A DNA stretch of 64,000 nt from Bog-473 sp963800725 (lineage in GTDB: Bacteria; Actinomycetota; Acidimicrobiia; Acidimicrobiales; RAAP-2): NCBI GenBank assembly GCA_963800725.1, contig CAWDCE010000017.1:248001-312000 (forward strand), read 5' to 3'. The notes beneath the pieces were generated by a model. It saw nothing but the letters and a program-made list of their open reading frames with translations. It was not told where the DNA came from and did not search any database. This document shows positions 9,745 through 18,959 of this stretch, piece after piece (the stretch's first letter is position 1; the number at the start of each line of letters is the position of its first letter). The position numbers and the translations under genes were made by a program.

Positions 9745-10578
9745 GTGACAGCCACATTGGAGAATCCCACACCGACGCCGGTTGCGATTGGTGGGGCCAG
9801 AGGCGGTCCGGACAAGCCGACACTCCGGGAGGACCGTTGGTGGGTCGAACCGGTCATCACGGTGATCGTCCTGACCGCGTTCGTGGTGTATTCCACCTGG
9901 GCCGCCTTCATCAACAAGGACTACTTCGCCGGCGCCGCCTTGCACCGCAACCTGTTGTCCCCGTTCTATTCACCCTGTCTCGCCGCCAGCTGTGTGGCGG
10001 GAAGCCACCCGCGGGTGGTGGCGGAGTGGTGGTCGCTCTCCCCCGCACTCTTGATCCTGATCTTCCCGCTCGGCTTCCGCCTCACCTGCTACTACTACCG
10101 CAAGGCCTACTACCGCTCGTTTTGGTGGTCACCGCCGGCCTGCGCGGTGGCCGACGCGCATGGCAGCTACACCGGTGAGTCGCGGTTCCCGCTGATCCTC
10201 CAGAACATTCACCGGTACTTCTTTTGGATCCTCCTCATCTTCAATGTCATCTTGACCATCGACGCCATCGAGGCCTTCCGTCAGCCGGGTCTCGGCGACG
10301 GGTGGGGCTTCAGCCTGGGCACCGCGGTCCTGTGCGCCAACGCCGTGTTCTTGTGGCTCTACAGCCTCTCGTGTCACGCCTGTCGTCACTTCTGCGGCGG
10401 TTCGGTCAAGTCATTCGCCAAGCACCCGATCCGCCACAAGATGTGGCGTTTCGTGTCCCCGCTCAACGCGCACCACATGCGATTCGCGTGGATCAGCTTG
10501 TTCGGTGTGGCGATCTGCGATCTCTATGTCCGACTGGTGGCGAGCGGGACGATCACCGACCCCGGCTTTCACTTCTAA
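9745..10578 (+). CDS. sdhC: Succinate dehydrogenase membrane anchor, Sdh1 type
   Basis: 277 residues from GTG 9745, chosen because GAGGAGGA ends four bases upstream. Five hydrophobic segments are visible (about 36-54, 98-116, 156-175, 190-209, 245-264). This matches the single five-helix anchor encoded first in mycobacterial sdh1 operons (Rv0249c-0248c-0247c order), not the usual SdhC/SdhD pair. Cys and His cluster at CLAASC (Cys78, Cys83) and CHACRHFC (Cys210, His211, Cys213, His215, Cys217). In the mycobacterial Sdh1 complex the anchor carries a membrane-embedded Rieske-type [2Fe-2S] cluster; these residues are candidate ligands here. It passes electrons from SdhB to the quinone pool. Confidence 0.82.
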   Translation: MTATLENPTPTPVAIGGARGGPDKPTLREDRWWVEPVITVIVLTAFVVYSTWAAFINKDYFAGAALHRNLLSPFYSPCLAASCVAGSHPRVVAEWWSLSPALLILIFPLGFRLTCYYYRKAYYRSFWWSPPACAVADAHGSYTGESRFPLILQNIHRYFFWILLIFNVILTIDAIEAFRQPGLGDGWGFSLGTAVLCANAVFLWLYSLSCHACRHFCGGSVKSFAKHPIRHKMWRFVSPLNAHHMRFAWISLFGVAICDLYVRLVASGTITDPGFHF

Positions 10579-10643
10579 GCCCGAGACCCAAGAGACCCCC
10601 CAGCCGCACCCCGAGTCGAACGAAACCGAAGGACACAGAGCAA

Positions 10644-12466
10644 ATGGCCCAAGACGAGTATCAGACCCACGACTACGACGTCATCGTGATCGGGGCCGGA
10701 GGGGCGGGACTGCGCGCTGCCATCGAGGCCCAAGAGCAAGGACTGCGCACCGCACTGGTGTGCAAGTCACTGCTCGGCAAAGCCCACACCGTCATGGCCG
10801 AAGGTGGCGTCGCCGCCGCACTGGGCAATGTTTACCCAGAGGACAACTGGCAGGTCCACTTCCGCGACACCATCCGCGGCGGCAAGATGCTCAACAACTG
10901 GCGCATGGCCCAGTTGCACGCGCAAGAGGCGCCCGAGCGAGTGCCGCGAGCTCGAGCGGTGGGGTGCGCTCTTTGACCGCACCAAGGACGGGCGCATCCT
11001 CCAGCGTGACTTCGGGGGTCACCGTTTCGCCCGTCTCGCCCACGTCGGTGACCGCACCGGACTCGAGCTCATCCGCACCCTTCAACAAAAGTCCGTCTCC
11101 ATGGGGATCGACGTCTTCATGGAATGCAAGATCTTGAAGCTGCTGCCCGACTCGGAAGGCCGGATCTCGGGTGCGGTCGGCTATATGCGCCCCACCGGCG
11201 AAATGGTGGCCTTCACCGCCAAGGCCTTCGTGTTGGCCACCGGCTCGATCGGCAAGTCTTGGAAGTACACGTCGAACTCATGGGAATCCGTCGGCGACGG
11301 GCACGCCATGGCCATCTGGGCCGGGGCCGATGTCATTGACATGGAGTGCGTGCAGTTCCACCCGACGGGGATGGTCTGGCCGCTCAGCGTGCGCGGCATC
11401 TTGGTCACCGAGGGGGTCCGCGGCGACGGCGGCGTATTGCGCAACTCAGAAGGCACCCGCTTCATGTTCAATTACGTGGCGGACATGTTCCGGGCCGAAA
11501 CCGCTGAGACCGAAGAAGAGGCTGACGCCTGGTACGACGACCACGCCAACAACCGCCGGACGCCGGACCTGCTCCCACGTGACGAAGTGGCCCGGGCCAT
11601 CAACTCGGAGGTCAAGGCCGGCCGGGGCAGCCCCCACGGTGGTGTGTTCCTCGACATTGCCTCCCGCCGCAGCGCCGAGTACATCCGCCGCCGGCTCCCC
11701 TCGATGTACCACCAGTTCATGGAGCTCGCCGGCGTCGACATCACCGCCGGGCCCATGGAGGTCGGACCGACGTGTCACTACATGATGGGCGGCGTGCGGG
11801 TCGATGCCGACACCGCGGCGGCGACGGTGCCCGGGCTGTTCGCGGCCGGTGAGGTGGCCGGTGGCATGCACGGCTCCAACCGCCTCGGCGGCAACTCGTT
11901 GTCGGACCTCTTGGTCTTCGGACGACGGGCCGGGATCGGCGCCGCGCGAGTACGCGCAGGGACGCACCGGCACCCCGAGCGTGGACGCCGCCGAGATCCA
12001 ATCGGTCATCGACGCCGCCGTCGCCCCGTTCACCTGCGAGGGGGGCGACAATCCCTACGACATCCAACACGAGCTCCAAGAGACAATGCAGTCGCTGGTC
12101 GGCATCATCCGCACCGGACCCGAGCTCGAAGAAGCCCTCGGCAAGCTCGACGACTACAAGCAGCGTGTCTCGAAGCTCTCGGTGGCCGGCGGACGGGCCT
12201 ACAACCCGGGCTGGAACCTGGCCACCGACCTCCCGTCGATGGTCACGACCTCGATCGCAGTCGCCCAGGGAGCGCTCAACCGCAAGGAATCGCGCGGTGG
12301 GCACACGAGGGAGGACTTCCCCGGCCCCAATCCCGAGTACGGCAAGATCAATTTCGTCCAACGTCAAAGCGATGCGCGCGGCTACCTCGCCCCCATCTCC
12401 GTGAATCCTGAACCGCTGCCCGAAATGCCGGCAGAACTGCGTGAACTCCTCGAGGAGGGACACTGA
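10644..12466 (+). CDS. sdhA: Succinate dehydrogenase flavoprotein subunit
   Basis: About 606 residues. Oxidises succinate to fumarate. The FAD Rossmann motif VIGAGGAGLRAAIEA is at 15-29. Covalent-FAD His48 lies in AHTVMAEGG. Dicarboxylate-site motifs include VQFHPTGM and TEGVRGDGG, and the flavin-contact segment is GEVAGGMHGSNRLGGNSLSD. ATG 10644 follows a GAAGGA. Two one-base insertions, near 10944 and near 11949, break the frame; ERWGALFDR and EYAQGRTGTPSVD resume the family sequence after each. The stop overlaps the sdhB start by one base (TGATG), implying translational coupling. Confidence 0.93.
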
Positions 12467-13301
12467 TGAGCATCACCGAAGACGTCGCCGGGACCGATCC
12501 CGAGACCACACCCGAATCGGCGGGACCGGCCGATGACGTCACCATGCGGATCTGGCGCGGTGACCCCGACGGCGGTGCGTTCATCGACTACGTCATGCCG
12601 GCGGTCGAGGGCGAGGTCGTGCTCGACGTCATCCACCGGATCCAAGCAGGCGATGCCCCCGACCTCGCCTGCCGCTGGAACTGCAAGGCGGGCAAGTGCG
12701 GCTCGTGTTCCGCCGAGATCAACGGCAAGCCTCGCTTGATGTGCATGACCCGCATGGACACGCTCCCGCCCGACGCAGTGGTCACCGTCGCCCCGATGAA
12801 GACCTTCCCGATCATCCGTGACCTCGTCACCGACGTGAGCTTCAACTACGAAGTGGCCAAGACGGTGCCGGCCTTCCATCCCGGGCCCGAACCCGAAGGC
12901 GGGTACCGCATGGCCCAGGTCGATGTGGAGCGCGGGCAGGAGTTCCGCAAGTGCATCGAGTGCTTCATGTGCCAAGACGTCTGCCACGTGATTCGCGACC
13001 ACGAGGAGAACAAGCCCAAATACGCCGGGCCCCGCTTCTTCATCCGCTTCGCCGAGCTCGAGATGCACCCGCTCGACACCAACGACCGGCGCGAACTGGC
13101 CGCGAGGGGGCGGGCCTCGGGATGTGCAACATCACCAAGTGCTGCACCGAGGTGTGCCCCGAGCACATCAAGATCACCGACAACGCCATCATCCCGATGA
13201 AAGAGCGCGTGGTCGACGCCCACTACGACCCGGTGGCGTGGTTGGGCCGAAAGATCTTGAAGCGGACCAAGAAGACCGCCGAAGAGGCCGCCGCCGGTTG
13301 A
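12466..13301 (+). CDS. sdhB: Succinate dehydrogenase iron-sulfur subunit
   Basis: About 278 residues. Carries electrons from SdhA FAD to the membrane anchor. The N-terminal plant-type [2Fe-2S] motif is CRWNCKAGKCGSC with CMT downstream. The C-terminal [4Fe-4S]/[3Fe-4S] motifs are CIECFMCQDVCH and CNITKCCTEVCPEHI. A missing G in a G run near 13105 shifts the frame; GLGMCNITKCC follows in the next one. GAGGAGG precedes the ATG that overlaps the sdhA stop. Confidence 0.93.
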
Positions 13302-13302
13302 G

Positions 13303-13767
13303 GTGGGTGGGCTGACCCCCGCCCCCGCCCAACCGTTCGATGTCATGCCCGACTACCTCTCCCCCGAGTGGGTCCGCCAATTCGACGACGCGTTGCGCGC
13401 CCTGGATCTCACCGACGCGGTGACGCAGGCCGGTGGGGCCTCGTTGAGCGCAGCCGATGGTGCCTTCGCGGTGGCCCAGGTCGTCACCGACGCCCCCACG
13501 GGTGAGGTGCGCACCGTGCTGGCGGTCGCAAACGGCACCGCCTCGATGGTCCTCGACCCTGAAGCGGTGATCGAGACCAACGTCACGATGGTGCTGGCCT
13601 ACGAGGACGCCCGGGCCATCGCTTGCGGCGCCCTCGATCCCGCCGATGCCCTCGCGCAGGGTCGGGTCCGGGTCAAGGGCGAACTGGCGGTCCTGGTCGC
13701 CGCCCAACACGTGCTCAAGGCCGCGGCCAGCGAACTAGGCACCACTTTGGCGGACCTGACGGACTAG
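13303..13767 (+). CDS. SCP2 sterol-carrier-like domain protein
   Basis: Up to 154 residues. A GTG at 13303 lies one base after sdhB; ATG 13345 (MPDYLSPEW) is an equally likely start because neither has a clear ribosome site. The fold pattern is SCP2-like: WVRQFDDALRALD, then alternating strands VRTVLAVANGTASMVLD and NVTMVLAYEDARAI, and the closing ALAQGRVRVKGELAVL, which matches the conserved G-x-x-K-x-x-G-D/E-hydrophobic end of the domain. These domains bind acyl or sterol-like lipids in the cytosol. The ligand and any link to Sdh are unknown. Confidence 0.65.
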   Translation: MGGLTPAPAQPFDVMPDYLSPEWVRQFDDALRALDLTDAVTQAGGASLSAADGAFAVAQVVTDAPTGEVRTVLAVANGTASMVLDPEAVIETNVTMVLAYEDARAIACGALDPADALAQGRVRVKGELAVLVAAQHVLKAAASELGTTLADLTD

Positions 13768-13886
13768 AGGTCAGCCCATTTGGGGTCGTACCTCCTGGTC
13801 ACACAGACGCTGGGCACGATGCGCCCGGCGGGGATATCGTCTTAGGCACCGGCTCGTAACGAGCGGGCCGAAGTAGGGAGGACGAC

Positions 13887-14099
13887 GTGCACCAGCCGAT
13901 CGACGACCACTTCCTTTCGAAGTACCGAGCGCTTCTCGACGCTGAAGATCTGGCGTTCGACGAGCTCGAGCATGCGTGCGAAGAGGGCGATCGAGCCCAA
14001 TTCGACAAGGACATGGTCGATTGGCAACACGCACTGGACCGCAAGATTCTCTTCTTGCAGAACGCCGGCGTTGACGTGCGGCTCCCCGTTTCCACCTAA
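13887..14099 (+). CDS. Small helical hypothetical protein
   Basis: 70 residues. GTG 13887 has GGGAGG five bases upstream. The sequence is charged and predicted helical (LLDAEDLAFDELEHACEEGD, then FDKDMVDWQHALDRKILFLQ) with one Cys and no membrane segment. I do not recognise the family. The strong ribosome site and biased composition support a real gene. It converges on tetR. Confidence 0.5.
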   Translation: MHQPIDDHFLSKYRALLDAEDLAFDELEHACEEGDRAQFDKDMVDWQHALDRKILFLQNAGVDVRLPVST

Positions 14100-14133
14100 G
14101 CGGGCGGCGGACCGAGCACGGCGGGCGGGTGCC

Positions 14134-14844
14134 CTAGGGGCACACGCCGAGGTTGCGCGCCATCGACTCGACGCTCGCCGCGAAGAAGACTTCGGGCGCG
14201 AGTACGGTCCGACGCCAGTGGCCGAAGACCTCGAGGCTGATGATCCCGATCAGCTCGCAGAACGCCGAGAGGGCGGCCGCCACCTCGCTCGGGGCGAATC
14301 CTGGCAAGAGCCCGTCGGTGACCGGTTGGAGTGATGCACCGAGCGCGGTGGTCACCACCGTTCGATCCGGGCGACCCGTCGGGATCGTGGCGAGATCGTG
14401 GGCGTCGATGATCGGCCGCACCAGGGCCTGGGCCAGCGCCACATAGGGTGCGATGGTGGCCTCGGGTGCCTCATAGCCGGGTACCGGCGAACCGAAGATG
14501 AGCCCCCATTCGTGGGGATGGGCCAGCGCCCACGCCGCGCATGGCGTTCGGGACCGCCGTCCAGCGGGCCAGTGCGTCCGCCTCGGCCGCGTGGGCGGCG
14601 TCCGAGGCGCCGCGCGCCGCTTTGGCCAGGGACTCGTAGGCCCCGAGAATGAGTGCGCTGAGCAAGGCGTCACGACTGTCGAAATACCGATAGAGGGCCG
14701 AAGGGGCCATCTGGAGATCGCGGGCGATCGAGCGGAGCGACAGGGCGGCTGCCCCTCTCGAGCCAGGTGGTCGGCGGCCACCGCCAAGATCTCCTTGGTG
14801 ACCTCGTCTCGAACCCGGTCCCGGGCGGTGCGCGGCGCTGACAT
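14134..14844 (-). CDS. TetR-family repressor
   Basis: About 236 residues. The N-terminal helix-turn-helix region reads LSLRSIARDLQMAPSALYRYFDSRDALLSAL, a classic TetR pattern. The C-terminal half (RAWALAHPHEWGLIFGSPVPGY) matches the TetR ligand domain common in actinobacteria. Two compensating one-base errors are present: a missing G near 14753 and an extra G near 14538; between them the protein is read in the second frame. The gene diverges from the nitroreductase-like gene, and the shared gap holds a four-half-site inverted repeat covering the latter's promoter, so it very likely represses that gene and possibly itself. The effector is unknown. Confidence 0.85.
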   Translation of the reverse strand: MSAPRTARDRVRDEVTKEILAVAADHLAREGQPPCRSARSPAISRWPLRPSIGISTVVTPCSAHSFSGPTSPWPKRRAAPRTPPTRPRRTHWPAGRRSRTPCAAWALAHPHEWGLIFGSPVPGYEAPEATIAPYVALAQALVRPIIDAHDLATIPTGRPDRTVVTTALGASLQPVTDGLLPGFAPSEVAAALSAFCELIGIISLEVFGHWRRTVLAPEVFFAASVESMARNLGVCP

Positions 14845-14870
14845 GGCGTCAGTCTGGTCGTTTCACAATG

Positions 14871-14921
14871 AGAACACAAGTACTTGACAAGAACAGTGTT
14901 CTCTCTTATGATCATTGTTCT
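14871..14921. promoter_or_regulatory. Four-half-site symmetrical operator of the divergent TetR
   Basis: AGAACA occurs at 14871-14876 and 14890-14895, and its complement TGTTCT at 14897-14902 and 14916-14921. The layout is AGAACA-N13-AGAACA-G-TGTTCT-N13-TGTTCT, exactly symmetrical about 14896. The inner perfect 13-bp palindrome fills the start of the -35/-10 spacer of the nitroreductase promoter. Two TetR dimers could bind with half-sites 19 bases apart. The assignment to the adjacent TetR is inferred from position. Confidence 0.75.
14884..14912 (+). promoter_or_regulatory. Near-consensus sigma70-type promoter of the nitroreductase-like gene
   Basis: TTGACA (14884-14889), a 17-base spacer, and TATGAT (14907-14912): a perfect -35, a 5/6 -10 and ideal spacing. 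Transcription should begin near 14919, giving a leader of about 36 bases before ATG 14955. The spacer contains the inner operator palindrome, so bound repressor would exclude RNA polymerase. Confidence 0.75.
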
Positions 14922-14954
14922 GAGCTACTGACTCCTCAACCCTGGAGGGACCAA

Positions 14955-15443
14955 ATGACCACCGACACACTTTCGACCGCTTGTCGCACTCAAGGCGCGA
15001 CCGAGCCCCACTACAAGCAGCCCGACTGGTTCACGAGCCACATCGCCAACCCGTTCTTGAACCTCTTGATGCGCCTCGGCATCAGCGTGTGGGGTTCTCG
15101 CACCCTCGAACACGTGGGCCGCACCAGCGGCAAGGTCTACCGCACTCCGGTCAACCCACTGATGTACAACGCCCGCCAATACCTCGTGGCCCCCCGGGGT
15201 GAGACCCAATGGGTGCGCAACGTCAAGGCAGCGGACGGCAAGCTGGTCCTGATTCTCGGGCGCCGCCGCCTGGAGCGGACCGCCGTGGAGGTACCGGTGG
15301 CCGAGCGCACCGCGATACTGCGGGCCTATCTCGAGCGCTGGAAGTTCGAAGTCGGCATGTTCTTCGACGGCGTCGGACCCGAATCGAGCGATGCCGAATT
15401 CGAAGCGATCGCCGAGCAACACCCGGTATTCATCCTCGCTTGA
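14955..15443 (+). CDS. Deazaflavin (F420)-dependent nitroreductase-family protein
   Basis: 162 residues from ATG 14955, preceded by GGAGGGA; an upstream in-frame ATG at 14868 lies inside the operator and is rejected. Family features: NPFLNLLMRLG, the core LEHVGRTSGKVYRTPVNPL, then YLVAPRGETQWVRNVKAADG. This is the small split-barrel Ddn/F420H2-dependent reductase family of actinobacteria, which reduce quinones, nitro compounds or other xenobiotics with F420H2. Control by a TetR operator suggests inducible detoxification. The substrate is unknown. Confidence 0.83.
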   Translation: MTTDTLSTACRTQGATEPHYKQPDWFTSHIANPFLNLLMRLGISVWGSRTLEHVGRTSGKVYRTPVNPLMYNARQYLVAPRGETQWVRNVKAADGKLVLILGRRRLERTAVEVPVAERTAILRAYLERWKFEVGMFFDGVGPESSDAEFEAIAEQHPVFILA

Positions 15444-15519
15444 CGCCCCGTTCGCCTGCAATCGGGACGCTTTGCGCACCGCCTGCGGCAGTGCCGCTGG
15501 GGGTGCGGCATCATTTTGC

Positions 15520-16355
15520 ATGACCCAATCGATGCCCACGTCACCGACGGAGCGCGCCAAGGACGCCGCACTCGCCTACGCCAACCTGATCGCGTACTCG
15601 AGGGCGACCACTCGTTGGTGCCGGCGAGGCTCGTTCGAAGAAGAGGGCGGCGTCTTGTCGTTCGCCGGTGGCTCGTGGGTCCCGGTCAACTGCAACGGGG
15701 CCTTCCGCACCGATGACTCGGTGTCGGCGAGCGCATTCATCGCCCGGGCCAATGCATTCTTCGCCCGACACGGGCGCGGCTACACCATCAAGGTGCGCGA
15801 CACGGGCCAAGACGACGACGTCGCCGAGGTGGCGGCGGGGTTGGGATTCGCCCCCTTTGGCGACCCCTTTCCCGAAATGATCTGCCACGCCCCGTTCCCG
15901 AGCGTCACCGCACCAGAGGGGATTGAACTGCGCCCGGTCACCACAGTTGGCGGGGTCCTCGATTTCCAGTCGGTCAACGCAGACGCCTACGCCACCTACG
16001 GCATGCCCACCGACGTGTTGCCCGACAGCTTCGACGAGCCCGAGCGGCTCTTGGACGACGACGACGTGTCGGTGATCGTCGCCTACTCGGGCGATCAACC
16101 CCTCGCCACCGCCCTCACCTACCTGAGCCACGGCATCGCCAGCCTGCAGTGGGTCGGCACGGCCGAAGCCTCGCGCCGGCTCGGGCTCGGCCGGGTGATC
16201 ACCCAGGCCATCACCAATGTGGCCTTCGAGCACGCGGCGCGGCCGCCGTCACCCTCCAGGCGTCGGAGATGGGCGAGCCGGTCTACGCAAGGCTCGGCTA
16301 CGAGATCCTCTACCGCTACCAGAACTACTGCGTGTGGGAAGTCCGCGACGAGTGA
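15520..16355 (+). CDS. GNAT-family acetyltransferase
   Basis: About 278 residues. The second half carries the GNAT core: DVSVIVAYSGDQPLATALTYL (beta strands), GIASLQWVGTAEASRRLGLG (acetyl-CoA site with R-R-x-G-x-G), then LQASEMGEPVYARLGYEI, the typical last strand. The N-terminal half may be a degenerate second GNAT domain. A one-base deletion near 16240 separates FEHA from AAVTLQASEMGEP. ATG 15520 is chosen; MPTSP at 15535 is possible. Substrate unknown. Confidence 0.78.
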
Positions 16356-16376
16356 GCCCCGAACGGGCGCGGGGCC

Positions 16377-17435
16377 TCACCACAGCGTCACCGGGGCGCC
16401 TCCGGCCTCGGCGGAGCGGTAGGCGGCGTCGACGAGGCGGTGGGCGATGAGTGCTTCGTTCAGCCCGGGTTCTGGAGGTCGACCGGCCACGACCGCGTCG
16501 ACGAAGTTCCGGTTTTCCTCGACGTAGGGCGACACCGCGAGCCCCACCTCGTCGCTGCCGAAGTCGAGTGCGTCGACCCACGCCGGTGACGGGCAGGCTC
16601 GCTCCTCGGACCCGTCGCTCGTCTCAATGTGCAGCGGCCCGCAGAACTCGTCGTCCAACCAGACCAGGCCGTGCTCGAAGAACACCTCGATGCGCCGGGT
16701 CGAACCGCGGCTCAAGATGTTGTGCCACACGCTGGTGAGGTGGGTACTCAGTCCCGACTCGAACTCCATCGACACCGAGGCCACGTCTTCGATTCCGACA
16801 TGGCCCACGAAGTTGGCCGTCAGCGCCGTCACCGAGGCGACCTCGCCGAAGCAATAGCGCAAGATGTCGAGGTCGTGGATGGAGTGTTCGATCAGGCAGC
16901 CTCCACCGGCCTGCGCGACATCGGCCCGCCAGGCCGAGCTCGAGCCGTAGGTGCCTTGGATGGGGAAATACTGGTCGTCACGGAACACCGCGGCCATGGG
17001 CCGGCCGAACTCTTCGGAGCCCACCACCTCACGCAAGGCCGCGAACACCGGCGCACTGCGCAGCACCAGTCCCGCCTGGGCGGGGACCACGGCCGCCTCT
17101 GCGGCATCGCACAACCCTTGGGCACCGAGGAGATCGGTGGCCAGTGGCTTCTCGCAAAAGACCGCCCGCTCGGCCGAGAGCGCCGCATCGACCACCGAGC
17201 GGTGCGCGCTGGTTGGGGTGCAGACCCACACCGCATCACAGCGCTCGAGGACCTCGTCGAGGTGGCGGACCGATTCGGTGCCGATGACGCCCGCGAATCC
17301 GGCCGCCCGTTCTTCGTTGGGATCGTGGACCGCGGTGATTTCGGCATCGATGACACCGGCGCGCGTCATGGCGCGCAAGGAGAGCCCATGGGCCCACGCG
17401 ATCAATCCGGTCCCGACAATCCCGATCCGCAACAT
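16377..17435 (-). CDS. Gfo/Idh/MocA-family NAD(P)-dependent oxidoreductase
   Basis: 352 residues, intact. The N-terminal Rossmann fold opens RIGIVGTGLIAWAHG; the family signature FCEKPLATD carries the EKP lysine. A catalytic-domain segment, AQAGGGCLIEHSIHDLDILRY, has the usual H-x-x-D-L histidine. These enzymes act on sugars, inositols or cyclitols. The gene follows the ACT protein by 25 bases and is probably the last of the ATP-grasp/transglutaminase run. The substrate cannot be read from context. Confidence 0.88.
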   Translation of the reverse strand: MLRIGIVGTGLIAWAHGLSLRAMTRAGVIDAEITAVHDPNEERAAGFAGVIGTESVRHLDEVLERCDAVWVCTPTSAHRSVVDAALSAERAVFCEKPLATDLLGAQGLCDAAEAAVVPAQAGLVLRSAPVFAALREVVGSEEFGRPMAAVFRDDQYFPIQGTYGSSSAWRADVAQAGGGCLIEHSIHDLDILRYCFGEVASVTALTANFVGHVGIEDVASVSMEFESGLSTHLTSVWHNILSRGSTRRIEVFFEHGLVWLDDEFCGPLHIETSDGSEERACPSPAWVDALDFGSDEVGLAVSPYVEENRNFVDAVVAGRPPEPGLNEALIAHRLVDAAYRSAEAGGAPVTLW

Positions 17436-17460
17436 CCTTGGACCTTAGGCGCCGACTCGC

Positions 17461-18113
17461 TCAATGCGAGAGCGTGCGGCCACCCAGCGCGTCGATGAAA
17501 CGGGCGGTGACCACGGTCAGCATGGCGATCTCGTGGCGCTCGCGACGCCGGATGGCGGCGGTGCGCCCACCGCACAGCGTGAAGTCGGTGTCGGCGATGG
17601 TTTCGGTGAAGACCCCTGACCCGGTGGTGTCGTTGGCCGGGTCCGCCCCACTGCGCGACCCTTGCGCGAAGGCCGCCACCCACTGGACGGAAGGGACGTC
17701 GCCGTAGACCTCGACGAATTTCCGCGCTCGAGTTCGGCCAGTGCCATCCAGCTCAGATCGAACAGGACGAGCACCTGGCCCAACAGTGCGTTGAGCGCCG
17801 CCGTCGGCGTGGCCGCCCCCAAGATCGCGGTCGCCGCGCCCAAGACGGTCTCCTCGCGGTCCTCTCCGAGGGTGGCCAGCTGGCGGACGTCTTCGACACC
17901 GGCGCCCGGGACGTTCCTGATGCCACGGCAGACGGCGTCAATGGCGCCGGGGCTCTCGGTGAGTTCGACCACGATCTCGTCGATGGCCACCCCCGAACCA
18001 CGCTCGAGCACCTCGAGGCCGACCACGTTGCCACCGACGGCGCCGATTTCGGCCGCCACCAGACCGAGGACGCCCGGCGCGTCGGGGAGCCAGATGCGCA
18101 TGCGGGCCAACAC
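17461..18113 (-). CDS. ACT-domain protein
   Basis: About 217 residues. The N-terminal ACT domain is clear: RIWLPDAPGVLGLVAAEIGA, then GGNVVGLEVLERGSG and DEIVVELTE. The remainder contains VLFDLSWMALAELERG and then, in the shifted frame, FVEVYGDVPSVQWVAAFAQG and an end similar to GAF-type or transmitter-independent regulatory segments. ACT domains bind small ligands, often amino acids. The frame moves near 17720 (one missing base). GTG 18113 lies 3 bases after the transglutaminase stop; ATG 18101 is an alternative. Confidence 0.75.
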
Positions 18114-18116
18114 GGC

Positions 18117-18959
18117 CTACTGGGTCCTCGTGATCCGCACGCCCACCCGCATGGTGTGCTCCGCGTTGCCCGCATAGATCCCCCGGACCGGTGGGACGTC
18201 GGAGTAGTCGCGTCCGCGTCCGATGGCCACGTGGCGCTCCCCGACCGCGCAGTCGTTGGTCGGATCGAAACCCCACCATTTCCCGGTCCACACCTCGACC
18301 CAGGCGTGGCTCTCGCCGGCGATCTCCTCGCCGACGGTGGCGTTGACCTCGGGGTGGAAGTAGCCCGACACGTAACGCGACGGCAAGCCGACCGACTTGG
18401 TCATGGCCAGGGCCAGGTGTGCGAAGTCCTGGCATACCCCCGCGCCGTCCACGAAGGCCTCGTGGGCCGAGGTGTGCACGCTCGTCACCCCGCGCACATA
18501 GCGCAGGGCGCGGTGCGTCTCGTCCATGATCGCCTCCGCGGTCTCGAGGGGACGCGAGGTCCGCAGGCCGGCGGCCAGCTCGGCCAGCTCGGGACCGGGC
18601 TCGGTGTAGAGCTTGTGGTCGAGGTGGTCGGCCATGGTCAGCGCGGCGTCGGCCACCTCGGCCCACGAGGCGTCGTCGGGCGCCTCGGCGCGTTGGGTAT
18701 CGATGAGCGCGCGCCCGGTCACCGACAACGTGTCGTGGCCCTGGTCGATGTTGAAGGCGACGACCTGGGTCCCCCAGTAGTCGACGTAGGAGTACTGCGG
18801 CGCCGGGGGGACCGTCGTGATCTTGGTCTCGAGGGCGGTCTGGTGCCGTTCGGTGCGCGGGGTCAATCGCAGCTCGTTGTACGAGGCGCGCGCCGGGGCC
18901 GAGTAGTCGAACTCGGTCTCGTGGACCACCCGCAGCCGCCAGCCGTCGCCCCGGTTCAT
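18117..18959 (-). CDS. Transglutaminase-like protein
   Basis: 280 residues. A beta-rich N-terminal domain (RVVHETEFDYSAPARASYNEL) precedes the transglutaminase core with Cys in GAGVCQDFAHLAL, His in GESHAWVEVW and Asp in GFDPTNDCAVG: a complete papain-like triad. ATG 18959 overlaps the alpha-E stop by four bases (ATGA). In many bacteria this protein is encoded with alpha-E and circularly permuted ATP-grasp genes in a set proposed to make or process peptides or amide-linked tags; the biochemistry is unestablished. Confidence 0.88.
   Translation of the reverse strand: MNRGDGWRLRVVHETEFDYSAPARASYNELRLTPRTERHQTALETKITTVPPAPQYSYVDYWGTQVVAFNIDQGHDTLSVTGRALIDTQRAEAPDDASWAEVADAALTMADHLDHKLYTEPGPELAELAAGLRTSRPLETAEAIMDETHRALRYVRGVTSVHTSAHEAFVDGAGVCQDFAHLALAMTKSVGLPSRYVSGYFHPEVNATVGEEIAGESHAWVEVWTGKWWGFDPTNDCAVGERHVAIGRGRDYSDVPPVRGIYAGNAEHTMRVGVRITRTQ

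Noticed and set aside
10930..10960. Programmed frameshifting in sdhA
   Set aside because: No slippery heptamer or downstream structure is evident, and similar breaks occur throughout the window in unrelated genes.
14868..14955. An upstream ATG start for the nitroreductase-like gene
   Set aside because: It lies upstream of the promoter hexamers, inside the operator, and lacks a ribosome site; ATG 14955 has GGAGGGA.
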